Shown: positions 12,021 to 23,134 of the stretch, in pieces
How the letters are laid out: every line of letters starts with the position of its first letter
Numbering within the stretch: position 1 is the stretch's first letter
Assembly: GCA_928212115.1 (NCBI GenBank)
Contig: CAKMRJ010003334.1
Span: forward strand, 20,139,290 to 20,203,289
Reading direction: 5' to 3'
Length of the DNA stretch: 64,000 nucleotides
DNA from: Lactuca virosa
Taxonomy: Eukaryota > Streptophyta > Magnoliopsida > Asterales > Asteraceae
Notes under the pieces: generated by a model
What the model was told of the DNA's origin: nothing
What the model saw: only the letters and a program-made list of their open reading frames with translations
Databases searched by the model: none
Made by a program: the position numbers and the translations under genes

Positions 12021-12389
12021 CTAAGCCATGTAAACATCCTCAGCCAACTTCCCATTAAGGAAAGCGGTTTTTACATCCATTTGCCATATTTCATAGTCAT
12101 GAAATGCAGGAATGGCTAGCATCACCCTAATAGACTTTATCTTTGCAACTGGTGAGAAGGTTTCGTCGTAGTCAACTCCAGGAGTCTGAGTGAAACCCTT
12201 CGCAACCAATCGCGCCTTATAAGTGTGCACGTTCCCATCCACGTCGGTCTTCTTCTTGAAGATCCACTTGCACCCGACCGTCTTACGACCTGGTACATTG
12301 TCAACCAAATTCCAAACTTGGTTGTCATACATGGACTGAATCTCGCTGTCCATCGCCTCTTTCCATTTTACAGACTCTGGGCCTGCCAT
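12021..12389 (-). pseudogene. Copia reverse transcriptase, N-terminal part
   Basis: Carries the RT entry motifs WNLVD, GCKWIFKKKTD, YKARLVAKGFTQ, GVDYDETFSPVAK and the first catalytic block WQMDVKTAFLNGKL. It ends at a TAG (about 12021-12023) that replaces the usual glutamine before PEGF. The homologous sequence KLEKSIYGLKQASR continues beyond the stop until the frameshift near 11895. Confidence 0.9.
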
Positions 12390-12656
12390 GGCTTCCTTAT
12401 AGCTATTAGGTTCATCTAGATTTATTAGTGTACCATCACTAATATACGTGTCCCCTTCGGTAGTAATATGAAAACCATAAAACTGGGGTTGAACTCTAAC
12501 TCTTTCGGAACGTCTAAGAGGTAAGGACTCGTCAATTGGTTCAAATGGAGTTTCCTCCTCGGGTTGAGCGCCAGTGTTAGAGGTTCCTTCATCGCTAGAT
12601 TCTTGAATCTCTTCAAGATCGACTTGCCTCCCACTGTCTCCTTGGCTTATGAGTTC

Positions 12657-13349
12657 TCACTCTCGGAAAACCCCTCTCCTCGCAACGAAGACAACATTGT
12701 CACTCGGCCTATAGAAGAGATATCCAAAGGATTTCTGTGGGTAGCCGATGAATTTACATCGCTCACTACGAGGTTCGAGCTTGTCGTGAGTTTCTCGTCT
12801 TATGAAAACTTCACAGCCCCAAACCTTGATATGTGCCAACGAGGGAGCTTTCCCTGTCCACATCTCGTGAGGTGTTTTGGCAACCTTCTTTGTGGGTACT
12901 ACATTAAGGATATGGGCGGCAGTCTCTAAGGCATACCCCCAGAATGAGATAGGTAGTGAAGCACGACTCATCATGGAACGAACCATGTCTAGCAAGGTTC
13001 GATTACGCCTCTCAGCTACACCATTCAATTGTGGTGTCCTAGGTGGCGTCAATTGTGAAACTATTCCACATTCCTTGAGGTAGTCGTGGAATTCAAGACT
13101 TAGGTACTCTCCACCTCGATCAGATCGAAGCATCTTGATTTTCTGGCCCAATTGATTCTCCACTTCTTGTTTAAACTCTTTGAACTTTTCAAAGGTTTCT
13201 GACTTGTGCTTGATTAAGTAGATATACCCATATCTGCTATAATCATCTGTGAAAGTCACATAGAAGCGATTTGCATCCCTTGTGGTGGATCTAAAGGGTC
13301 CACATACATCTGTATGTATGAGATCCAATAAAACCCTCACCCCTCGCAC
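12657..13349 (-). pseudogene. Copia integrase core
   Basis: The DDE integrase core has HTDVCGPF, FTDDYSRYGYIYL, LRSDRGGEYLS and LNGVAERRNRTLLDMVRSMM, which give the Asp, Asp and Glu positions. It continues into the KVWGCEVFIR / FIGYPQKSFGYLFY region. The frame stops with TGA at 12657-12659 where the family normally has an ordinary codon; the linker to RT continues in the same frame behind it. The start is internal to pol, because a frameshift near 13330 separates it from the upstream protease segment. Confidence 0.9.
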
Positions 13350-14055
13350 AAGTGCCAGTGAAGGGTGACTTGGTCATCTTTCCAAGTAAACAAGATTCGC
13401 ACGTGTCATCTTCCCTAAGGTCGAACGACTCCAACACTCCATCCTTTTGGAGTTGGGCTATGCGCTTCTTGTTGACATGTCCAAGACGACAATGCCACAA
13501 GGATGCTTTATCCATACCATTGGAAGAATCCATACACAACACATCATTTCCTAGGTTATCTACAACCATAACAGTTTCATAAATTCCATTACAAGGTATT
13601 GCTTCAAAATATAAAACACCATTTAGATAAGCATAAATCGAACCATTCTCATTATTAAACGAATATCTAAATCCTTGTCTAAATAAACCATGAAAAGAAA
13701 TGATGTTTCTTGCCATATCTGGCGAGTAGCAAAAATTATTTAATTCTAAATTCAAACCATTCCTAAGCTCTAAAGAATACACTCCAATCTTGGTGACAGG
13801 CGACGTTCTTCTGTTTCCCATGATCAGATTTATTCTTCCAAGCTCCACATCCCTATTTCTTCCTAGTCCCTGCAAATCAGAACAAATGTGGTAACCACAC
13901 CCTGTATCAAGAACCCAAGAAATAGCATGAGATGAATCATTAGATTTAATTGTGTAAATACCTGCAAAAGATGGCTTGATCTTCCCATCCTTGATGGCTT
14001 GCAGATATTCCGGCAGCTTCTCTTCCAATGCCCTATTTTGTGGCAATGGTGGCAC
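13291..14055 (-). pseudogene. Copia protease and pre-integrase region
   Basis: Contains the aspartic protease motif WVLDTGCGYHIC and the GAG-pre-integrase motif LWHCRLGHVNKKRI, followed by the zinc cysteines CESCLLGKM. A lost base in a T-run near 13330 moves it out of frame with the integrase core. On its 5' side it is also out of frame with gag. Confidence 0.88.
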
Positions 14056-14348
14056 TCTGCCTCCTTTGGGTTTGGGTTGGGCTTAGCAGGATCAACCTTG
14101 GTCCCACTAGAGGAGGAACCATTTTGGGACTTTCCTTTGTGGTGGTTCTTTGAAAAAGCCTTCCTCTTCTTGCCCCTTCCCTGTCCAATAGCCAAAACAG
14201 GAGCAACGGGTGGATTGGGAGTTGGTGCAACAGACTTGTCCTTGAGGTTGCTCTCAGCAGTCCTCAGGAGCCCTTGGAGTTTGCTTAGGGTGACCTCTTC
14301 CTTGTTCATGTGGTAGGTCATCCTGAATTGGTTGTAGCATGAGGGCAA
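13863..14348 (-). pseudogene. Copia gag, C-terminal half
   Basis: The frame starts inside a normal Gag at YNQFRMTYHMNKEEVTLSKL and has the zinc knuckle CHHCHKIGHWKRSC. About 170 residues of N-terminal Gag are missing: the leader is joined directly to this point near 14341, where the gag-only relative at 24121 continues differently. After the knuckle a frameshift throws the reading frame off the protease frame. Confidence 0.85.
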
Positions 14349-15434
14349 GGATCACAAAGTGGGTGTGAATAACCATGCAAATGTACAAGGTGCCCCCACT
14401 GTTACAGTTACCTATTCAATGTGCTGGTTAACCACACACGCTCCATTGAACTATAACAAACAATGAGTCACCCTTTGCCACCTTTGCTTAGAACCCAATT
14501 AATGTGCCGGTTAACCACACGCGCTCCATTAATGTCTTAGCAAGGGTACAAAGTGTAATTTCATGGGATTGCATCAATTCACTTTTCCTAAAGTAACTAA
14601 GATTGGGAATTTTATAAAACATGTTTAGTTACTTTATATAGATTCATTATACTTATTAATGAGAGGAGGTTTGCCCTATCCTACCCGTTCGGCTAACGAC
14701 CCTCCACCAGTCAAGCAAGCGGTGGGTGTGAATGTACACCCATTAAGCGCCATTTTATAGGCAGCAACCTTATACCCACCTTATAGACTGGCTTCGTGAA
14801 TGAGGCCTACTAACGGTAAGACTAGCATTTTAAATTATACATATATATATTAAGCTTGTAATAATATAATAGTATAGGGTTGAATTTTAAACTTGTAAAA
14901 TTCTAGGGATTGAAATTTAAAATTATCCAAATTAAACTTTTAATCACAAAATTTAAAATTTCAAAGCTTGAGGACAAGTCTTGAACTTTTTCAAAGCATA
15001 AGGATCAAATAGCAAATAATTTAAATCATCTAATTAGATTATCTCAATTTGATCTTATTTAATGTTACTTGCAAAACAATTTACCAATTCAATTCAAATA
15101 ATCAACAATTATCATATAAGGAAATTATTATTCAACTAATTGGTAATTATCTTTTGTTAGGTCAAGAATATACTCATATATATGATTAAAATCGGATTTT
15201 AATGACCCAAAACAGTTAAGGCAAGTATCCTCAAGTAAAACAGCAACAAATCCCGAAACTTCCTCCTTCTGACGCTCGAACTCGCCGAGTACCTCTATGC
15301 ACTCGCCGAGTACCTCTATGGACTCGCCGAGTCCACAGTGGAACTCGCCGAGTACAACAGTCAGAATCACAAAATCGAATTTTTCAAGCAACAAGCAATC
15401 ATCCAATGCATCAATTCAATAGAAATCAATCAAA
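14349..15434 (-). other. Copia leader
   Basis: Untranslated leader between PBS and the shortened gag. It shares phrases with the leader of the element at 23041-24578, for example the repeated 'GTGTGGTTAACCGGCACA' words (14420-14520 here, 24107-24205 there). It carries four ACTCGCCGAGT dyads near the PBS end. Confidence 0.75.
15280..15353 (-). repeat. ACTCG-C-CGAGT dyad cluster
   Basis: Four copies of ACTCGCCGAGT at about 21-bp spacing (15280, 15301, 15322 and about 15343), separated by short spacers such as ACCTCTATG. The related plus-strand element has a matching cluster at 23135-23206. Confidence 0.9.
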
Positions 15435-15446
15435 GCTCTGATACCA
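15435..15446 (-). other. Copia primer-binding site
   Basis: GCTCTGATACCA on the plus strand, i.e. TGGTATCAGAGC on the element strand, complementary to initiator tRNA-Met, with one base between it and the 5' LTR. Confidence 0.93.
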
Positions 15447-15447
15447 C

Positions 15448-16227
15448 TGATGGGTTTGAGCCATAAGAACTTTCCTATGTGCACATGCAAACCCTAATTG
15501 CTTGGATCTAGGTTTCTCTAATTGAACATGCATTGAATCCAAGACTTGCAATACTAGATCTAATGTAATATATTGAATCTAATCATATGAAATCAGATAT
15601 GAAAGAATACCTTGAATTACTTGCTTGATACTTCTTCTTCTTGGAGCTTAGAGTCACAATTGTCACTCCTCTAATGGCTTACAAACACCAACTAGCAAGA
15701 AGTTGATCTTGAGAGAGAGGGAGGAGGGATAGAAATCGGCCCTAGGGTTCCTTGGCTTGCAAGAGTCTCGATTTCTCCATCCCAAGGGTCCTATTTATAC
15801 TATGAGCTATTAGGGTTTCTCCTTTAACCCTAATTGAATGACTTAGGCCCTAAGCAATCCAAGATCCTTCTAGATACAAGGCTTGGACGAAATTAAGGTT
15901 CCCAAGCCCCTAAATTTCGTTTACCCTAATATCCGTAAGGATACATAGCCCAAAATACAACTATCACACATTTGACAGTTTATGCCCCTTTATTCAATTA
16001 ACCTCTTTAAGTCACCAAATTAATTCTCAATTAATATATGACTTATATTAATCAAATAATATTATTATTTCCTCAATATATTATTCTCATAATATATTAA
16101 TAATATTTCTTCTCTCTTAACAAATCATCCTGTCAAGTTGCTATGGTGAAGGCAACCCAAAAGGACCATGCATAACCGGGTCAAGTACTTACCAAATATA
16201 GTTATAGCCTTAGACACTAATCCAACA
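15448..16227 (-). repeat. Copia 5' LTR
   Basis: 780 bp, with about six differences from the 3' LTR. The TATA-like AGTATAAATA is at 15792-15801 on the element strand. It is followed by the second copy of the target duplication GAGTC. Confidence 0.95.
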
Positions 16228-16386
16228 GAGTCACCCATCCGAACGTTTTGTCAAATCTAAATTATATACGACTTGTATACACGAGGTGATGATGGATGAG
16301 CCAAGTATGAGTCTGATCATGAACTTCGGAGCAAAAGCCAACATCATGTATTCTACCAGGTAGAATTCAACATGAGACCATGATAG

Positions 16387-16528
16387 TGGGTCGAGCTACT
16401 AAATGACTTCGAATTTGAAATTCGTTATCATCTCGACAAAGCCAATATAGTAGCTGACACCCTAAGTCGGAAAGAGTACCCAGGTCATAGTGCCACTCAC
16501 GGACTATGATAACCCTTTCAACTCTCTC
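16387..16528 (+). pseudogene. Ty3 RNase H end fragment
   Basis: The translated fragment has WVELLNDFEFEIRYH and NIVADTLSRKEYPGHS, matching the end of RNase H in the element at 35114-36688. Sequence before it carries no clear RT, so most of pol is deleted. It ends where the TRIM inserted. Confidence 0.8.
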
Positions 16529-16916
16529 TGTTAAGCATCAGCTCTACCGGTTGATCTAAAACCAATTGGTGTTAGAAAGGGCACAACCTTACCCATATAG
16601 CGCATTCAGCCCTCCAGGACTAGGCATTCTATTGCGGCACTCCAGGCCATCGTTCGAGGACTTGGTCGATGCCATTTCTGACCCCCAACAATCCCCCCCT
16701 CAGAAATTGCTCCCTAAGAGAATAGAACCCTCGCCACTGGCTCTGATACCACTTGTTAAGCATCAGCGCTACCGGTTGATCTAAAACCAATTGGTGTTAG
16801 AAAGGGCACAACCTTACCCATATAGCGCATTCAACCCTCCAGGACCAGGCATTCTATTGCGACACTCCAGGCCATCGTGTGAGGACTTAGTCGATGCCAT
16901 TTCTGACCCCCCAACA
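16529..16916 (-). mobile_element. Complete TRIM, target duplication CTCTC
   Basis: A terminal-repeat retrotransposon in miniature, 388 bp. Direct terminal repeats lie at 16529-16690 (162 bp) and 16754-16916 (163 bp), each starting TGTTAAGCATCAGC and ending CCCCAACA. They are separated by only 63 bp. The internal part has a C-run (polypurine on the minus strand) by the left repeat and CTGGCTCTGATACCA (iMet PBS on the minus strand, 16737-16751) by the right repeat. CTCTC flanks both ends (16524-16528 and 16917-16921). It encodes nothing and must be mobilised by another element. I see no 5S-like sequence, so it is not Cassandra. Confidence 0.95.
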
Positions 16917-17848
16917 CTCTCCACACAAAGTAAGGAGGCTCAACAGGAAGCCTTGAAACCTGAAAATGTGGCAAGTAGAGAAGATAACTAGAACGTATGA
17001 GTGCACGGTATGCCAATATCTGTTATCTCCACTATGATAATAGAATCATCTCCCAGTTCAGGCCGTCACTCAAAAACCTCTAGGAACCAGAGTAGTCATG
17101 ATTCTATGGGATCGGCTATGGTAAAGAATGGGATATCCATTTACCAATTAGTCGAGTCCTTTAACACGCTAGCATTTAAGTTGCTCCATTCGAAACCTTC
17201 TGTGGTCACAAGTATAGATTCTATCTGCACTAGACTAAAGTAGGTAATACGCAACTAGCTAGAGATCTAACTTCCACACAGCACCCTCTCTGATCTGGAA
17301 TTCATCCAAGAAACTACCAAAAACAAAATACGAATCGGGAAACGCCATAAAGCTTCCAGAGTTAACCAGAGAAGATACGGCTTTAATAAAAGAAAACCCT
17401 TGGAATTCCAGGATTGATGACCTTGTCATATGAAGGTCTCACTCAGGAAGGACAAGATGCGCTTGAGAAAGCGTGAAATACAAAACTCAAAGTACATAAG
17501 ACCATTTGATGTTATTACCAGAATCGGTCTTGTACTTTTAAACTTAGACTACCACAAAAACTTAATAACATTCATCCCATCTTTCACATATCTAATCTAA
17601 AGAGGTGTCTATCCGATAAAACACTTGTTAGTTCATCCAATGAAATCAAGTTAAATAAAAGTCTACACTCTGTAGTAGAACCAATGAAAACCATGGATAG
17701 GGAAATCTAAAGAACCAAGCAAAGTCTTATCCCATTAGTGAAGGTTCGAAGGATTACAAACCAGGGACCTGAATTCACTTGGGAAAGGAAGATTAGACCT
17801 AGTCCATGAGTATCACTTTAGACTTAATTTCGGGACGAAATTCCCTCT
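16917..17848 (+). pseudogene. Ty3 integrase and C-terminal remnants
   Basis: Ruined continuation of the host Ty3 pol: EAQQEALKPENVAS (just after the TRIM), then GMPISVIS near 17010, scraps of the core near 17105-17165, and NQGPEFTWER near 17760, the end of the chromovirus C-terminus. Large deletions and stops remove the zinc finger and most of the core. Counterparts in order are seen in the element at 34730-36688. Confidence 0.75.
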
Positions 17849-17860
17849 AACGGGGGGATA
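17849..17860 (+). other. Ty3 polypurine tract
   Basis: AACGGGGGGATA directly upstream of the 3' LTR start TGTGACACC (17862). The preceding TTTCGGGACGAAATTCC is shared with the minus-strand element near 34680-34700. Confidence 0.85.
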
Positions 17861-17861
17861 A

Positions 17862-19065
17862 TGTGACACCAGTCAAGTTTTGGTCAAAAATAAACTGATT
17901 AATAATCATAATTGGGATGAACCAAGTGGTAGAGTTTGTAACAAGGTTTCCAAAAACATAAAGAACACTGAAATCCGAGTTATAACGAAGAAGTTATGAC
18001 CAATTGAAAATCTGCGGTAAAACCGGCAAAACACTGTTCAGTGTAAAAAGTGAATTTTCGATAAAAGGCTTTTTAGCCTTAACAATCTAAATAAAAGTTG
18101 TAGAATATGTTAAACCGAGAACGTTCATAAAAAGAACGTGAAAATCCGACTTCGTATGAGGAAGTTACGATTTTTCGAAGTTTCGGTTTAGCAGTAGACA
18201 GCTAAAAATTCGAAATATAAATCGATCGATATTTAGCCGACGCAACTTAAACGAGAATCGAAGGTCTCGTCAAAAGTAGCACAACGGTAAAAAGACAGAC
18301 GAAAACGGACGTCGGATGAAGAAGTTATGAATTTTTAACGTATTCCCGTCCCGGTCTGTTTAAAATAATAATATTAAAAATAAAATCAAAACTAGCCGAC
18401 GAAGTCTAAATGAAAGTCGTAGAGTATGATTTTACCTACGCGTGCATATAAAGAACGTCAAAAACGGAGCTCGTATGCGAAAGTTATGATTTTTGCAAGT
18501 TTTTGGCACAAAAATCAAGAAAATGTGGAAAACCGGGAAATTTCGCTGAGTCACTCCTCGGACACGTCACCTCGCATGCGAGGCCTCCACGTGGTGTCTT
18601 CTGATTGGACCGCGGATACGCGTGTCACCTGCTGATTGGTCCGAAGTCGTCATAGGCGCTCCTGATTGGACCGAGGCTCGGTCCACTCCTGATCCGACAC
18701 GCATCCGAACCGCCTCCAGCTTCGCACCTCCTTCCGACGCGTGGCTGCTGAGTCATCCTCCCCCTCGCATGCGAAGCTGCCGCGTGTCTTGCTGACTCGC
18801 CTTCGCCTCGCCAGCTGTCCGAGCCTTGCCACCTGTCCCCCTTCGGACCGAACCCTCGCATCCCTATATAATGGGTGCGAGCCTTCTCGGATTTGAAGGA
18901 TTTTTCACCCCAAAAGTTACCAAGTTTCACATTTTCACCTTCCTCGACTTTCTCACGACCCCCGAAGGTCCCGGTATCGCGTCTAAACCCCGAAGGTCCC
19001 GGTATCGCGTCTAAATTTCACATTTGAAGGATTTTCACCCCAAAAGTTACCAAATTTCACAATTG
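17862..19065 (+). repeat. 3' LTR, truncated and rearranged
   Basis: Matches 3604 to about 4735 of the 5' LTR with about 1.3% difference. Its last part is scrambled: CCCGAAGGTCCCGGTATCGC is present twice (about 18960 and 18989), and the segment around AAAAGTTACCAA (18914) recurs near 19045. The final 1.26 kb of the LTR, including module copy and CA end, is missing. Confidence 0.9.
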
Positions 19066-19478
19066 TACCAAGAAATCATAGAGAAATTTTGATCAAATAT
19101 TTAACCTTTGCTGAATTCATTCAAAGTACAACACCTCTGTGAAAGAAAATTTCGAATTCTCCTTCCTCTCGTGTGTATTTCCAGCGACACAGGTGGTTGT
19201 CTCCACCTCTATGTCCCATTTCCCTTCCTCCTCCTGCCATGTAGCATTACTACAAACACCTCACCTGCAGCTGATGTCGTTCCCCTGTTTCCTTTCGTGT
19301 TTGTTGTCAATTGGGACTGGATCAGAAAGAAGAACGATAAGGAAGCATCGGAACAAGCCCTAGCTTCAACAGATCGACAACGCCTTCTATTTCTTCCTTC
19401 TCTTCTCGATCGGACACCACCAATACCCCTCCTCGTAACGGTCGTCTTTTTCCCCGTCTAAAAATCGATCAAGCACTA
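19066..19478. other. Unassigned segment
   Basis: Between the broken Ty3 LTR and the copia X fragment. It is less AT-rich and contains an open frame (19108-19461, plus) without recognisable motifs; I do not call a gene. It may be a trapped host 5' leader. Confidence 0.4.
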
Positions 19479-19547
19479 GAAAATGATTGTGAGGAAACGC
19501 TTTCACTAAGTAGATTTTAAGGAGATAGCAACCGTGGTATTTGCATT

Positions 19548-19598
19548 CTTAAATTCAATTATGATTACGACATCCCTATTCATAATTCGAATTGTGAG
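19548..19598 (+). other. Conserved-loop hairpin H1
   Basis: Stem arms around AATTCAATTATGA and TCATAATTCGAATT (one bulge) enclose the loop TACGACATCCCT (19566-19577). First of five copies seen in copia elements of this window. Confidence 0.7.
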
Positions 19599-20112
19599 AA
19601 ATGGCAAAGGGAATAAACATTTGTGACTTATTGCTGTATGTTCTAAAATTGTTAATACACACATGTAGGCTATCTAAGGAAATGTGTATGATTTTTAGAA
19701 GCATAGATAAAGTCTTATCGAAGCATCTCGTATCAGAAATCTGAATTTTGGTAATGAAAGTAAATGAGTATTGATTTCTAGAAGTCGAGTTGATTTCTGG
19801 GTACATGTCAAAGCTAGTGGGAGCATAAGTGTTATGCTAGTTAGATAATAATTATTATGCTAGTGGGAGCATAATCAATTATGGTGAATGTTTCAAGTTA
19901 GCAATGTTAATTATAAAAAACAAAAGTTTCAATTCGCAAGTTGCAGATTTTTAAAAGTTTTTTTTTGCTATAATCAAAGGAGAGGAATTTATACTTCGAT
20001 TCAATTCTAAAAGCTTAGATTGAGTTTTAATTAAATTTAGTCAAGGACATATATGAATGTTATGTTGAAAAGATTCGGCATAAGGAAATTCTATATGGAA
20101 ATGTTAAATGCG

Positions 20113-20167
20113 TCCTCAAAATTCAATTATGATTACGGCATCCCTTTTCATAATTCGAATTGTGAGA
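20113..20167 (+). other. Conserved-loop hairpin H2
   Basis: Arms CTCAAAATTCAATTATGA and TCATAATTCGAATTGTGAG enclose loop TTACGGCATCCCTTT, a slightly diverged version of the H1 loop. Confidence 0.7.
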
Positions 20168-20479
20168 ACATGACAAATAGAAATATTATAGCAAAAGACT
20201 GGTCAAGTATCATGTCTTTATGTTAGACATTGTGAATCGCATCCCATATGCTTCGGGTATAGAATCGATTGCATATGCTATAGTATTCTTGTGTTCTAAT
20301 TTTCCAAATGCCTTGGGCATTAAGAGGGAAAAAAGGAATAGAACCGGATATGACTAAAGTGGTTAAACAACTTTTAAGGACAATCTAAGGTTCCCCAATG
20401 ATTGGTCGCTTAAGGGCAGTTGGAAGTATATCAATGGATGGAACATATTGACATTATTATGAATAGAAAGGGTTCTATT

Positions 20480-21261
20480 TGTTGGATTAGTGTCTAAGCC
20501 CGTAACTATATTTGGTATATATTTGACCCGGTTGTGCATGGTCCTTTTGGGTTGGCTTCACCAAAGCAACTTGATAGGATGATTTATGGAGAAAGAGGAT
20601 TAATTATGATTTATTAATATATTATATGAATAATATATTAAAGGAGAAGTCATATTGTTTAATTAATATTAGTCAAGAATTAATTAAGAATTAGTTTTGT
20701 GTCTAAAAGACATTAATTAAACTTAGGGGACTGGAATTGTAATTATAAGATAATTATAATTGGGCTATGGATCACCTTGGAACATAGGTTGGACGAATTC
20801 TATGGGAAGCCCATAAGGTATTCGTCCAAGGGGTGTTCTAAAGGAAGTCTGTGGGCTGCTTAGGGCCTAAGCAGTCAAATTAGGGTTTCCTAGTTGAAAA
20901 CCATAATAGCCACACTATATAAAGACGCCGATGGCCCCAAAAACGTGGTGAACTCCCTTGGAAGAACCCTAGGTCATTTTTGGTGCTCCTCCTCCTTCTC
21001 ATAAGTCATTCTCTTGCTTTTCGTGTTTGTAAGCCATTAGAGGAGTGACACTTGTGACTCTAAGCTCCAAAGACAAGAAGATTCAAGCCATTTAAGAAGA
21101 GGTAATCATCTAGATCTGCTCTTATGTGACAATTTCGAAACGCATATGCTAGATTAGGGTTCTTGAGTCTTGGATGAATTGCATGTATAATAGAGAAACC
21201 TAGATCCAAGCATTAGGGTTTGCATGAGCACATAGGATGTTCTTTTGTATAAAACCCATCA
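20480..21261 (+). repeat. Copia LTR standing alone, target duplication CTATT
   Basis: 782 bp, TGTTGGATTAGTG to AAACCCATCA, flanked by CTATT at 20475-20479 and 21262-21266, inside copia X. The TATA box TATATAAA is at 20916-20923. The uninterrupted site is visible at 27806-27815, where the relative reads CTATTTAGAATGAG. The same insertion site also borders the LTR at 29279-30059, so this is one allele form of the same insertion (see findings). About 17 differences separate it from that LTR by hand count. Confidence 0.93.
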
Positions 21262-22579
21262 CTATTAATAATGAGTTGTCATATGGGAAATATGAAAGTG
21301 TTTTCCATATTGGGAGTTGGATATTAAGGATCTATGTGTCAGTTAGAAACTTTTATGCAAGAAGGATGTTCAAAGGAATGTACTTTGAATTTGAGACTTC
21401 ATTTCCATAGAATTGTCTTGTAAAAATATCTAAGGGAATATTTTGTAATATCGTTGGTCAAGTCTCTGTGACTTTTGGTACCTAGACATTACATAAGAAT
21501 CATTGCATGATAGTTTAGAATCTAACACTTCCACTAGTACAAAAATGACCTACGGTCACACTTTTCGAAAAACGGTCTGTGACACTTTTTATTAAAAGTG
21601 TGGCCAAAGGTCACTAAAAAAATTTAAGAGACTATTTTTGGATACATTTAAATTAGTTTGTGTGGCCATTATATAGATAATCAAAACTTTAACCACACTT
21701 AATTATACCAAATGTGACAAATATTAGTCACACTCGACCACTGAGGCCATAGGTCACAATCAACCACAAGTATCGATTAAGTTTGTCATACTTTTTTTAT
21801 GAGAGACAGCAGATAAACGTATCGTGACATGAGTTAGTTCTATGTGTGTTTATAACCTGGTGCCTTTTTAGCCACATAACAGACAAAGTAGCTAAAAGTT
21901 GATACATATGGTCACACTAAATATTTGTGTGTCGATAGGGCGGTTATGTACTAGTTGTACTTAGTTAACGCAAGAAAATAAAACAAGTTAGTATTGGTTA
22001 CTTATGGTCATGTACATTTTATTATGTGTGTCAAAATATTATGAATTGGCTTTAAGAAGAAACAAATATTGTGTGTGTAAGTAGCATTTATTTACGATTA
22101 CAACTATTATATGTGTCTATATGTAAATATAGACACATATGTAATGTTTATTCTGGTTGTACTATTGGATTTGGAAGACTCTTAAATTTGACCATATTTA
22201 TCTTTGATATCATTTGGCAGAATAAAAAATGAACAAAAAGTTCAATCATGGCATTGAATGTGTGACTATGATTATATAATGGTCATTGTTTTCGTGCTAG
22301 TGTATGTCTAAAGTTAAATAATAGTCACCACATATAAAACGAAAATGTATTCTTGTAAGTATTTACTAGTGACTTATTAATATAATTTGTACTTGGTTAA
22401 AAATCTGATTAACATAAATAAATAACACCAAACTACCCTTTGTTAACTAGTCAACAATTTGACTTACCCTCTAGAAGGGGACATAAATTGTGACTAGTGT
22501 CTTTACCAATTTTCGCATCAAAACTCTAAAAAATCAAAAGACCATATTTGTTATGATAAAAGAAGAAGAAAAAATGTGA
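21262..22579 (+). repeat. Duplicated flank D1 (copia X plus CACTA 5' end)
   Basis: Nearly identical to 30060-31309 (D2), with about nine substitutions by hand count plus one 75-80 bp deletion in D2. It starts at the CTATT target duplication and ends with AAAATGTGA. Then come about nine filler bases and a truncated copia LTR. D1 preserves the CACTA 5' terminal repeat that D2 lost. Confidence 0.92.
21532..22579 (+). mobile_element. CACTA transposon 5' end (duplicate copy)
   Basis: Begins CACTAGTACAAAAATGACC, whose complement is found at the far end at 51283-51301 (GTCATTTTTCTTGTAGTG), and is preceded by TTC as the far end is followed by TTC. Subterminal DNA is rich in GTCACA and TGTGAC words in both directions, typical of En/Spm-type subterminal repeats. 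This is only the first 1.05 kb. Confidence 0.85.
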
Positions 22580-22588
22580 GCTGAAAAC

Positions 22589-23040
22589 CCTATAAGGAAT
22601 TCGTCCAAGGGGTGTTCTAAAGGGAGTCTGTGGGCTGCTTAGGGCCTAAGCAGTCAAATTAGGGTTTCCTAGTTGAAAACCCTAATAGCCACACTATATA
22701 AAGACGCTGATGGCCCCAAAAACGTGGTGAACTCCCTTGGAAGAACCCTAGGTCGTTTTTTGTGCTCCTCCTCCTTCTCATAAGTCATTCTCTTGCTTGT
22801 GGTGTTTGTAAGCCATTAGAGGAGTGACACTTGTGACTCTAAGCTCCAAAGACAAGAAGATTCAAGCCATTTAAGAAGAGGTAATCATCTAGATCTGCTC
22901 TTATGTGACAATTTCGAAATGCATATGCTAGATTAGGGTTCTTGAGTCTTGGATGAATTTCATGTACAATAAAGAAACCTAGATCCAAGCATTAGGGTTT
23001 GCATGAGCACATAGGATGTTCTTTTGTATAAAACCCATCA
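22589..23040 (+). repeat. Copia 5' LTR, 3' portion only
   Basis: Matches the last 450 bp of the LTR at 29279-30059, including TATATAAA near 22694 and the terminal AAACCCATCA. Its left edge is an illegitimate junction to D1, not an LTR end. Confidence 0.93.
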
Positions 23041-23041
23041 G

Positions 23042-23053
23042 TGATATCAGAGC
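23042..23053 (+). other. Copia primer-binding site, one mismatch
   Basis: TGATATCAGAGC, one base different from the canonical TGGTATCAGAGC complementary to initiator tRNA-Met. It starts one base after the LTR end. Confidence 0.88.
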
Positions 23054-23134
23054 CTTGATTGGTTTCTATTGTATTGATGCTTAGTGTTTCATTCTTGATT
23101 GCAAAGTCGAGTTTTTGGCCATCTGCCTCATAAA

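Larger units (their letters stand above)
9187..16227 (-). mobile_element. Complete copia element, target duplication GAGTC
   Basis: A minus-strand Ty1/copia element of 7041 bp. Its two LTRs are each 780 bp (9187-9966 and 15448-16227), flanked by GAGTC at 9182-9186 and 16228-16232. The PBS is at 15435-15446 and the polypurine tract just inside the left LTR. I count six differences between the LTRs (about 0.8%), so insertion was recent, after that of the host Ty3 element. The gag lacks its N-terminal half, and pol has at least two stops and several frameshifts. A copy this young with such damage probably moved using proteins supplied in trans; that is inference. Confidence 0.95.
3604..19065 (+). 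mobile_element. Ty3 (Tekay-like) retrotransposon with nested insertions
   Basis: This is a degenerate Ty3 element in plus orientation. In order it has a 5' LTR (3604-5994), an iMet primer-binding site (5998-6009), a long leader, a shortened gag (7600-8196), non-coding remnants, a copia insertion (9187-16227), a fragment of RNase H, a TRIM insertion (16529-16916), ruined integrase, a purine-rich tract and a 3' LTR that breaks up after about 19014. The two LTRs differ at about 15 of some 1120 comparable positions by hand count, so the insertion is fairly recent. The missing LTR end prevents a check for a target duplication. Assignment to the Tekay group is inferred from similarity of its pol scraps to the element at 33425-43864. 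Confidence 0.85.
19479..20479 (+). mobile_element. Copia X internal region, first part
   Basis: Non-coding sequence collinear with 26861-27820 of the gag-only copia element (shared 'AAAATGATTGTG', hairpin, 'GCTAGTGGGAGCATAA' and other phrases). It is the 3' untranslated half of a related copia element whose 5' half is absent from the window. It breaks off at CTATT, where another copia LTR inserted. X continues at 21267-21531 and 51305-53151. Confidence 0.75.

Noticed and set aside
16529..16916. Cassandra (5S-carrying TRIM)
   Set aside because: No 5S rRNA-like promoter sequence in the terminal repeats.
19108..19461. 117-residue open frame as a host gene
   Set aside because: No recognisable domain, no homologous context, and it sits between two broken transposons. 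It could be chance or leader sequence.
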